Source: Terebella lapidaria (lineage: Eukaryota > Annelida > Polychaeta > Terebellida > Terebellidae). Taken from it: a stretch of 64,000 nt of DNA. The notes under the pieces are model-generated. The model was given only the letters and a program-made list of their open reading frames with translations, did no database searches and was not told where the DNA came from. Position numbers and translations under genes: made by a program. Of the stretch, positions 34,645 through 45,400 are shown piece by piece. Positions within the stretch are counted from its first letter, which is position 1; each line of letters begins with the position of its first letter. The DNA lies in the NCBI GenBank assembly GCA_949152475.1, contig OX424564.1, forward strand, positions 2,914,001 to 2,978,000, written 5' to 3'.

Positions 34645-35509
34645 TAATAACACATACGTATGAGATAACAAGTCATACGTAGGAGATACTAACACATACG
34701 TATGAAATACTAAGTCATACGTAGGAGATACTATGTCATACGTAGGAGATACTAACTCATACGTAGGAGATACTAACTCATCTCATACGTAGGAGATACT
34801 AACTCATCTCATACGTATGACTTTTTATTTCATACGTATGAGATACTATCTCATACGTATGACTTATTATCTCATACGTATGACTTAGTATCTCATACGT
34901 ATGACTTATTGTCTATACGTATGACTTAGTATCTCAAACGTATGACTTTTTATCTCATACATATGACTTTGTATTTCATACGTATGACTTAGTAACTCAT
35001 ACGTATGAGATACTATCTCATACGTATGAGTTAGAAAAAAAAAATTTCTCTTTTTTGTGGCACGAACGGGGCGCCATACAAATGTGTACATGTATGTCTA
35101 AATTTGTAGTCTGTGGAAAATTTCTTGTGCCGCAGGTCAGTGAAGCACTAACTACACGTCAGCGGATTATTTGTATGGGAAATACTAACGTTATACTAAG
35201 GTGTGAGGTGTTGTTGCAATTTCGGATGTATACTACATTTAGAAAGACCCACTGAATTTTCCATACAGCTGATGCTTGTATTTACAATGCCACCAAATAG
35301 AGACTTTAATTATACAGCTGTTGATCAATTTTATTTTGTCCTGTGTATTTTCACTTCGGATGGCATGGAACATATACCAATTTGATCATCAAATAACCAC
35401 CAAATTTTGAGGTAAATCTCAAATCAGGTAGTAGGTTATTCTACGATGCGTAATCCAACCATGAGAAATTACACCATAATAAGCTGTATGTGTCTTATGT
35501 ATGATGGAG

Positions 35510-35760
35510 GCCTGTATCTGAGTGGTGTCCGTACGTTGGGCTCGTTGGGCGGGCTGCTACCTGGTTAAAGTTCTGATGATAGAGTAATGACTGCGCCTGC
35601 AGTGACCCTCGGTGAGCGGACTTCCGCGAGGATCCGGGGATAGCGGGTGCGCGTCCGCGATGACCTGTGGTGAGAAGACTATCCTCGAGGATCCCGAATA
35701 GCGGACGACGTTAAAACTTTACATAAACTATCGAATGAAACTATTAAACACGTCATCGCG
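35510..35760. repeat. GC-rich structured repeat, copy 1
   Basis: Two imperfect tandem units of about 65 bp, each with a G-T-G-A-C-C plus GGTGAGCGGACT and GCGAGGATCCGGGATAGCGG core, can form stems. The same sequence appears in reverse orientation at about 48945-49145. It lies inside the nest level 2 element. It could be a SINE or MITE core. Confidence 0.7.
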
Positions 35761-36628
35761 CATCTTGTTCTGCATAAATAAAGAACATGAAACCGGAACG
35801 AAGTGTATCGATTTTTCCTTCAATCTGGCAATGGAGCAGCCTTGTAGTCATGTGAAATCTATCTCGGAATTGCAAAACTATACCACAAATAAAATATACC
35901 AATAATTGACTGATAAGGGGGGGGGGGGGGGTTATAATTCACTTGGAACTGGATAATTTTACAGATTTCGAAGAATAGCAAAACATCGTTAAAAAGTGTT
36001 TTGTAAAACATCCTATGCGGTGACCCCCAGTTTTTATTCTATGATTTCAATCTGCACCTATCACATGAAAGTGGGGAAAATTTTCAGAGGAGCCTGAGTG
36101 CCAAATATTTTTCAGTGTGTGATAATTCTTCAGCCCTCTGACACATGACCAAAACGGAGCCAAACTCCGTTTGTGGCAAGTCTTCATCGCCATTCTCTAT
36201 AAATTCCATGACAATTGCTACGAGCGTCGCCATGTTTATCAGGTCCTGGGTTGCACATTCTATTCGTTTGGACCGCAAAATGCCGGCAGTTCTGAGAACT
36301 GAAACCTTCTGCGCATCCATCAGTTCCAGTTGCAGAACTGGCCCAATCGAATCCACCCAGAGTTACCTCTGACTTAACCTATTTCACGCTCGACTGGCTC
36401 GAACATATACGAGTGAGCTGCACTCGCATTGCATTAAGGGATACAAAGCACCGAGAATGGCGGTAATGTAAACAAACTCAAACTATATCCACCAGAAACT
36501 CGCAACGAAATCAATTAGAAAGGGGCATCTGTTTGGGCATACAAGTGCAGATATATAACTTTTATGTCTTCTTCGTTCAATCAGAAAGATATGGCAAAAT
36601 CTATAACTTTCTGCCAATATCACTTTAA

Positions 36629-38120
36629 AACACAATATTTACTCACAAACTGACTGTTTTCCCGCAGAAAGCAATATGAAACTGAATGAAGAAGTCATTA
36701 TTTAGTATGATCAACCAAGATCCGAGTCTATTTAAGGACTGCTTGCACGTAACATACCAGTGACTGCATTGAGGCACTTTCCCATTGATTTACAATGGGA
36801 AAGTAAAGGTAGCAATATCACCAAGACAATACAATCCCCTGAGCTAAAACTTGGCTAGCACACACACATATACATGTACTCATGGATGATGAACCGAGAC
36901 ATGGCTTCATGGATGATATCACGGAAGCTGTGCAATTTGATGATCAGATGAATCATTTTATACGTTTCATTTTATACGTGCATATCACCTGTGAGTTTTA
37001 CTGGCATCAGTAGCTATTTGCCGTACAGCATAATCCTTTCGCTCGCCCTGTTGTGAGTGTATTTTGTATACTGAGAAATAGGTCGGAAAGTGACATATGA
37101 AAACGATGAATTTAACAAATTTAACATTGTTTAGTAGTAAAAGAAGTCTCGATTAGTAATCCTTGATGGCTAACAATCAGAAAGGCAACGTTTCACGTTG
37201 ATCGGAAGTGTGTAAATTCATGAAGTTGTTACCTTTATATTTACATTATAAGTGAATGGACAGCTGGTCGATTCCAGGTTCGTGACCATCACATGCAATC
37301 AATCCTTAATGTAACTACGTACAACTGTGCTACACATATCCTGAAACAACAATTAATACGCCTGCATGTTATAAGGATTAAGTCATATTTGTCACAGGCC
37401 GTGGTATTGTTATTCTTGTTCAGCTGCTCATTTAATGGATAAAAAATAATTTTATCGAATCATGCTGCCAGAATGCTGCCAGAATGGGTACAATTTCCAG
37501 CTGCAAGAACGTGTTCCGATATAGAGCTTACATGTACCAGAGTGAACATTCGTATTCAATATTACATCGATTCCTGTAAAATTTACCACCTCGTTGAGCG
37601 ATGGCAAGTCATGTGTGTTAAATGGGCTGATTTTAGCACAGATTATGTCACCAAAAATCGACAGTTGAGACAGTGTAATATGTGTTTCTTGAAAAAAAAA
37701 TGATGTCAAAATTCTTGTCAAAATCTTATGTGAATTTTGAGCTGTAGAAAGCTCGCGAGAAAATGTATGTGGCGGCGACGGCGGACGCCACATGTCGATC
37801 GCAAATCCATGGTATCCGCCGGACTAGGGGATACATCTCAAACATCCACTCTCAAACATGCACGTCAAACTTTTTTATATCATTCTGTAACTGATTTCGC
37901 TGGTTACACAACAAGACAGTCTCATATATAAATGGAGTAAGCCCAACATGCATTTGCACTTGTGAGTGGAGGTATATGGCTCTAGGGTGGAACCTGCCGT
38001 ATTTATGCGCATTTTGGACACGCAAATATCTAGAATAGATGCACAAAGATAAACTGTGGAAATATTGTTCTGTAAAGTAGGTTCCAGTGTACCAGCGGTA
38101 ACAGCGTTTATAAGATATAA
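36629..38120. other. Intronic DNA without recognised features
   Basis: No exon or repeat recognised apart from a tandem GCTGCCAGAAT duplication at about 37464-37486. Confidence 0.45.
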
Positions 38121-39268
38121 AGGCGGTTACACACCGAAGCCGCGCGACCGTTTTACGGAACCGTTTTGTTCTGTCCGTTTTTTAACGCCGCGCAAGCTAT
38201 GATAGAACTCAGCTTTCCAAAGGGAACTGTGCACACAGGTTCCGCTCTAGCGCTCCGCTTTTTAAGAAATAGAACAGTGTTCTAATTTTTACGCCTTACG
38301 TCCGAAACGCCAGCGCATGATATGAGTGAAAAATGCATTTAGAGGTCAAAATATCGCTATGTTCCACAAATTGTCCACATATATGCAGAGACAACTGCCT
38401 GGTCTGTCCGCCAGATCACGGATTGTTTATTGTGACCTTTGTGGACTTCAACTGCATGCACAATGTCAAGCAAAAGTAATGGCCAAGTTACTTAGAGTTT
38501 TCAAAATATTAATTGCTGCTCTTTTCTGATATGTCATGTATAGATAAAGTTGTGTTTAAGGTTTCCCACAGCTATTGCTGAATCTTATGTAATTTGCTAA
38601 TAATTGCATTATTATTCTAAAATACAATATGACTGCCAAAAGTGGTCACTCAGCCATCTTGGATCTTATTTTTGTGGCAAAACAATGCTTTTTCACAAAT
38701 GAAGGCTACCTTGACGCCTCATTTTATTGTACATGGAAATCCACACAAATGCCTCTATTTCATACATCATGACACGGCAGACGGCAACACGTACAGTACT
38801 TCACGGTTGCAAATAGGCCTATGTAGATATATGGTAAACAATAACAAACAATGTAAAAATCATTAAACTTCATCAAATTGTTCTTTTGAAATGCGAAAAT
38901 AGTTCTGGTATTTGTCCGAGTATTGTTCCAGTTCCCGTACCAGCCTATATTCACCAAGGTGGTTTAGTGGATAGACACAAAGAACTTATCAGGATGCACA
39001 GAGCCCCAAATTGGTGTCTTCTTGTAACTCTATTGGCATTCTCATCGTCCTTTTTTTTATCAGATATTTCTTTAAATAGTCTATGACCGCGTGTTGTAAT
39101 TGCTGGTGGAGGACGTACATATTTTTTACGGACATGAGTTAAGTTCTAAAAACAAACGTCAGTAGTCGGTGTGTACAGAAAAAACGGTACCGTTCCTAAA
39201 CTGACACGGCCGTCAAGAAACGGTGACGTCGCCGTAAACGGTCGCGCGGCTTCGGTGTGTAACCGCCT
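38121..39268. mobile_element. PIF/Harbinger-like MITE in the promoter-proximal intron
   Basis: The ends AGGCGGTTACACACCGAAGC continue to about 36 bp of near-perfect inverted repeat and are flanked by TAA on both sides (38118-38120, 39269-39271). A three-base TAA/TTA target duplication and GG-rich ends ending in a CACACC block fit PIF/Harbinger. It is 1.15 kb without a transposase ORF. It ends 170 bp before the acceptor of the signal-peptide exon of trefoil gene 1. Confidence 0.82.
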
Positions 39269-39437
39269 TAAGGCATTGTTGCCCGAGCAAACCCATGACC
39301 TGCCCGAGCAAAACCCACCGCATGCCCGGACAAAACCATTACACCGCTGCGCCGCTTACAGGGGTGACATCTGTACATATGTATTTATATTTATGTGTGT
39401 ATTCCTATGTGCTTATCATGTTTATATTTCCCTCCAG

Positions 39438-42400
39438 TTTTACCATGAAAGTCGTGATCCTGTTGGTGTGTCTATTTGCTGTTTGTGGCCACGTGTATTG
39501 TGGTATGTTGGTGAAGTGATAGATACAAATAAAGCTAATAAATGAAAACAAGTTACTGTTTAATACAAACCATTTGTCCTTCAACACTGATGGAACGATT
39601 GCTCTCAATATATGTGTGGATATCCATTTCGTTATGTGCATAGACATAGTAGAGAGATTCTATGTCTATGGTTATGTGTATGAAAATAATTGGTAGCGTT
39701 TACGTTTAGTTGTTGCTATGACTGCAGGGTGCGGTCGAGTGCCTCTGAACAACAGGATCGAATGTGGCTTCCCCGGAATATCCGAGGCAGCGTGTAGAAG
39801 CCGAACTATATTTGGTTACCCATGCTGCTGGAACACAACTCCACGATTGGGCTACAACTGGTGCTTTGCGCCTTGTGAGTGTTACCAAATTTGATGTATC
39901 AGCATACTACATGTATATTACCACTTTTATGCGTACCGACTTCATGTTTTGATAATCTGTTGTCGTGGCGTCGCGTCCGTCCGTAATTTTGAAATTTTTA
40001 TAAATTAGTTTGTGTGCACTCGTGAAGGAGTTAGTGACTTTTTAACGTTTAAGTCCCACATGTAGGTTCGAGAGTACGTCCAGCCGTCGTCGACGTTTTT
40101 ATCTTCAAAGTTTGTTGTCAAACCTTTCTTGCCAATTTGGGAAATAATACCAAAATGTATTTAAACAGATAGATATTTTCCATGGTCAAAATTGTGGCTG
40201 GTTTTGTTGGAATCGCTCGTTTTGAACTCTGGCGGTCATTTTATCAAAATCGGTCTCACAACATGTTCCTACCTTATGCATATGATTCCCTCTATGTGCC
40301 ATTGTGACATGTATAACTGTTATTGCTCTGGAATCATTGGTCTGCATTGGGTGGAAATTATGATTTTCCAAATGTTCTTTGTACCTTGTGTTTTGAGCTG
40401 TTTCCAGTAGAAATTTTCAAACTTAAACGATTTATCGCTTTCAAAAGGGGCTCTCTGAACTGTACGACTAGAATTCCCGGAGATGGGAAACATCAGTAAG
40501 TACATGTCGTACCCACATGTCGTGACAATGTCGTCCATTTGTCAGACTACGAATTTAGTTCAAAGTATCATAGTTCAATTGACGGAAATATACGAATATT
40601 TCATATATTCTGTTTTCAGAACAAAAATAAAAATAGAGAGGAAAGGAGAGGGGAAAAAATGAAGAAAAAGCTAAGGGTGAATGTAGGAGAAAGAAATAAC
40701 TGAAGGCAAATGAATATATCTACAACTTTTGAACAAATCATGATACACATGTGTAAACATAAACATTGATCTGTTCTGTTCGGCTCATTATGTGTACATG
40801 TATTCATATGCATCAACATCTAATTTTCTCGTTTCTCGGTTTCTCGTGCCCTGTCGGGATGCCAGCTCTATGGCGTTTCGCCCGTCGTCATCAGCGTCGT
40901 TGGCGTCGTCCGTCCACATTTTTATCTTTAAAGTTAACAATCGAATCATTCCGAAATTTCGCACAAAAATATCAAAAATATCTCGAGAGAGGGTTAATTT
41001 TTTTTTTTTTGATTTTCACTTTTTTTCCCAAAATGGCGGCCATTTTCGGCGAAAAACAGTCAAATTTTTACTTTGGCGTCCATTTTCTCAAAAACTGTTC
41101 AGACAGTTTTGAGATTGTTATTTCAAAAGATTACCCCCACATACCTCTGTGACGTGTGTGATTTTCGTTGCCCCTGAATCGCCGGTCTACTTGTGGCCTC
41201 CATTTTCATTTTCTCGACGGGTCCCAAATGGGACTTTCCCATGTTAAATTGTCCCATGCTCTATAAATGGACACATTTTGCCTAATATCTCAATTAATAT
41301 TGAGATTAGAGACATTAGAGATTAGACAAATAGGAAATGATATATGCTGATTATTGTCATGACCTTGAATTTGACCTTTGACCTCATTTTCAAGGTCAAC
41401 GCACAAAATGACTAATATCTGGCTTATTATCGACTTTACAGTCGATAATATAAAGGTATTATCGGCTTCATAGCTTTGGAATCAATTGTGGACATATAGG
41501 GAATGATTTAGGCAGAATATTTCGAATACCTTGAACTTGACCTAACATCAGAGTACAAAATGGCTAATATCTTCGCTGATTATCACCTTAACTGATTAGG
41601 AATTAATTGTGCACATATAATACATCATTTATGCTGCATATGATGCACATATAGGACATCATATTCCATTTCAACTTATATCCAAATATCTCGCTCATTA
41701 TCTCGCTTATTATCAAATTTATAGCTTGGGACTCAATTGTGGACATGAAATGACGTATGCTGGATATTCTATTGACTTTGAGTTTGACCTTTGAACTCAT
41801 TTTCAAGGTCAGAGCACAAAATGGCTAGTATCTCGGTTGTTATCGACTTTACAGGTTAGGAATCAATTGTGCACATATAGGAAATGGTATGTGCTGAATA
41901 TTCGTATAACCTTGAACTTGATTTTTGACTTCATTCTCGATGTCACAGGACATAATTGATACTATATTTTCCTTATTGTTGAATTTACAACTTAGCAATC
42001 AATTGTGGACATAAAGGAAATAACATATGCTGAATATTCTCGTGACTTTGATTTGACCAGTGACATTACTTTCAAGTTCATTGGACAAAAAGGCTTATAT
42101 GTAAAATATAAAACTCATATTGTTCAGTAACGTTCTTACCTTTGGGCTAATTTTTTTTATTTTCAAAGTTCACAGTTGAATTTTTCTGAAATTTTGCACT
42201 GGAATGCATAAAAATATTCCAAAAGGTGATATTGATTAGTGTTTGATTTCCATGCTTTTTCTCAAAACGGCGGCCATTTTTCGACGAAAATGGCCAATTT
42301 CTGACTCTGGCGGCCATTTTCTCTAGACAGTTTTGAGATTTTTGTTATAAAAGATTCCCCTTATGTATCTTTGTGATGTGTATGAGTTGAAAACTTCTCA

Positions 42401-45400
42401 TGGTAAATTATCCTATGCTTTATATTGTGACACATTTTTTCCTATTATCTCACTCAATATTGAGATTAGAGATTAAAACTCATTGTGCACTTAAAGGAAA
42501 TGATATATGCTGTATATTTTCGTGACGTTGCATTTGACATTTGACCTCAATGTCAGGGTCAGGGCAAAATATGACTGATATCTCGTTCATTATCGACTTT
42601 GCAGCTTAGGAATCAACTGCACACATACATGCTGAATATTCTTACGACCTTGAACTTGACCTTTGACCTTATTCTCGAGGTCAGAACACAAAATGGCTAA
42701 TATCTCACTTGTTATTGACTTTACAGCTTGGGAATAAATTGGGCACATATCAGAAATGATGTAGGTCGAATATTTTGATGACCTTGGATTTGGACATGAT
42801 ATCCGCAGGTGTGGAGCTTGGAACATTGTTCTGATTTCCGGAAGGCCCTTGCTCCTAAGCACCTTACTTTACTGGTTTGACGACTAGGTCGGAGGCACTG
42901 GTGGGGTTGGTTGAGTCTGTTGGCCGGCTTGGTTGGGTACCGACGATATTTGAGCAGTCTTTCTGTCAGTACCAGAACCACTGGGTCGAAATGCTAGCGG
43001 TTTCATGCGTTTTCATGCCGTTACGCACTAGCACATCCTTCAGCCGAAAACACCGTATCCAGCGATGGCCAGGCTCCTTACAGAAAAAGCACAAGGCTGG
43101 TCGTCCAGGTGGCGGGGGTCGATCTCCTTTAATTGACGCCATAACTCGACTGAATAAATGGCTTCTTCTCTGAACTGTTCATCTTCGTCACCAAGGATAT
43201 ACTGAAAAGCTTCAACCACCAACTCGCGTGAGCAGGATGACACAAAGTGTTCATCACATCCCTGCAGGCCAGTGGTATCACTATCAGCGGGGTTGTATTA
43301 GGCCGCAATTTGTTCAGAAGTTGGTTTTCCCACTGCTTTATTTGTCTCATAGCACAAGAGAGTTCACCACCTAATTGTCCATCACCAACATATCCAATCA
43401 TGGACGTGTCAGCACGCCGGGTACTCCTGTAACTTTTTTTGTCAATATGTCGTTATCGAAAAAAAAACCTTTCAAGATGTAACTTGATTTCGAAACAAAA
43501 GTCAATAAGAAAATGTGTCTTCGGCAACATTTTACGAACATGTTTTGACAATACAGTTGAAGATCAGTGTTACAATTTATGATTTGGAAAATCAATACTT
43601 TGTGCAATTCACATGATATGCCGGTAAGCTACAGCACCCTTGGTGCTATGTTTTTTTTCTTCTTCTTCTCTTCTTCCTTTTTTTGTTCATCTGTACACAT
43701 ATTGTTAGACACCAGTATGTACAATATTCATGTCATTCCTACATTGAGATGTATGTTTGTTATGTTCGTGAAGTCTATCTGTTTATGACGAGCTGTGGGG
43801 TGCCTCATTTGTCATAATATCAGACCTATCACACATAAACTGTTCAAAGCACGGTTGAGGTGTACAGTCTGACAGACTCCAACCCCATAGCTCAGGGCTA
43901 TACAAAGTTTTATGACTGTCATTATATTTTAACATGATATGATGAACAAGTATGTATGCATAGTTCCTGAATAAAGTCAATCAATCAAATCAATCAATCT
44001 GTGGGTCCGCTGTTGCCGGCTTTCAGCCTTGAGGACGACTGTTTGTGCGTCACTGTACGTGGCGAACGTGAACACACACAGTTTATCAGCAAACGGGTCG
44101 GGTTGGCCGCTTATGAATTGCGAAATCACTTTTCGCTGTCGTGATTCTGGCGTGACGTCATCAAAGACTTGCTCAGCCAGAGATTGGAGCCATTCGAGGA
44201 AGTGTTCAGCATCCTCTTCCCGTTCTCGTTCGAGGAACGGGAAGTCGACACGCTTTGATTGCCGATGGGGCGTGGGTTCCCAACCTTCTAGAAGTCGGCG
44301 GTGGAACTCCTCCCAGGGTGTCTCTACTGGAATGTTCAGGGCGATCGCTTCAGCACGACCACGTAGCGTGCTTCTAAAGGTCGTAGTTTTGTTGAGGTCG
44401 GTGTAGCTGAGCCTGCAGTGAATTGCTTGTAGCTCCGAATGTATTTGGTGAGGTTTCCCTCCTTGTATGTTGCCTCCTTCACTGTGGTACTGGCGTGGGG
44501 CTACTCGTTGAGGTCGACGTCGTCGTGGCGGAGGCCGTAGGGGTCGTGGCAGCCGGAGCAGCTGGGGTCGTAGTAGCCAGGGCAGCGGTAGTAGTCATAC
44601 CGGAGACAGCGGGTGAGGTGGCGGGAGGCACTGGGGCGTATCCAGGGTCGTGCAGTGGGTGCGCGACGGGGGGCCGCTTGGCTGTACTGTGGCGACACCC
44701 ATGGTAATCCAATTGAGGGTGGGACACAGGCTGGCGGAGGGTATTGATATACCGAGCCGTTTGGGGCCACACTGAAACACATTGTTCCATTTTGAGCACG
44801 GCTTGATATTCCGGTTATTCCATTGTGAGCACCGCTATATATTCCGACAGGGTATCCAACTGGGGGATTGGTATATCCTATGGGGTATCCGATTGACGGG
44901 TTGGCGTATCCAATCTGAGGATTCATATATCCGGTTGGGTATTCGACTGACTGAGAGATCGGCTATCTGATCATTGGCACACTACACTCTGCCGGAGCAG
45001 ACACAACTTAGTCTTGTGGCTGGGTGAAGCTCGGATGTCCCTCAGCAGTTGGTGATGGCTGATACACAACTGGCGTGGGGGCACGGGTATCGAAGGTTGG
45101 CATGTTGCGATCGCCGGTTCGACGACTTGACGTAAACGGTGGTGGCTGGGTTCGTGCTTGCAATGCGGGGACGTGAGACTCTGTTGTCGCATTGCTGGGT
45201 GGTGATGGTTGTAGAGGCACTGAGGTTGTAGCAGCGGTCGTCACCCGGATGGTCCCTGTAGTTGATCTCGCTCGAATGGGTCGGTAATACCCCATCACGG
45301 ACGGCTTGGTCAGTATACGTGGGTACACCATAGGCACTGGGTAGTGTTGTGTTGACGTCATCGACGGCGCCAACGGGCGGATTGCCGAAAAAGCGCTCGG

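Larger units (their letters stand above)
32939..35076. mobile_element. Inverted-repeat element made of 21 bp CATACGTATG satellite (nest level 3)
   Basis: The ends TGGCGCCCCGTTCGTGCCAC and complement are flanked by TA (32937-32938 and 35077-35078). Inside, 21 bp units with the palindrome CATACGTATG alternate with TACTAAGT-type spacers on the left and GACTTAGTA on the right, so the satellite itself is folded into two inverted halves (about 32980-33027 plus 34655-34810, and 34811-35035). The array is split by the element at 33028-34644. There is no transposase. Confidence 0.88.
32081..36357. mobile_element. 4.3 kb inverted-repeat element with 5 bp target duplication (nest level 2)
   Basis: Perfect 15 bp ends GGTGGATTCGATTGG / CCAATCGAATCCACC are flanked by the duplicated CAGAG (32076-32080 and 36358-36362). 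The intact MITE has a single CAGGG at this place. The left end holds a second, internal inverted repeat CTGGTTCTGGAACTGG (32105-32120) with its complement at 32167-32182. A 90-codon minus-strand ORF (36356-36084) begins in the right end and reads inward, but no transposase domain is recognisable. A 5 bp duplication is typical of Transib, but the ends do not settle the superfamily. Confidence 0.88.
31914..36628. mobile_element. Split TTAA-flanked MITE (nest level 1)
   Basis: The left half (31914-32080) and right half (36358-36628) match the intact MITE at 7513-7762 in order and orientation. Shared blocks are the AAAGTGATATTGGCA end, TATGCTTGATCAGATGGATA, GCGCCACTCAG, then TTAC(C/T)T(C/A)TGACTTAAC and the complementary end. 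TTAA flanks both outer ends. The interruption is the 4.3 kb element at 32081-36357. Confidence 0.88.

Noticed and set aside
34670..35040. Possible CRISPR-like array of regular 21 bp repeats
   Set aside because: Repeats are contiguous without unique spacers, lie within a eukaryotic transposon, and are degenerate satellites.
44029..44406. Plus-strand Ser/Arg-rich ORF of 125 codons
   Set aside because: It is antisense to the gag capsid region, whose minus-strand frame shows clear Gag features.
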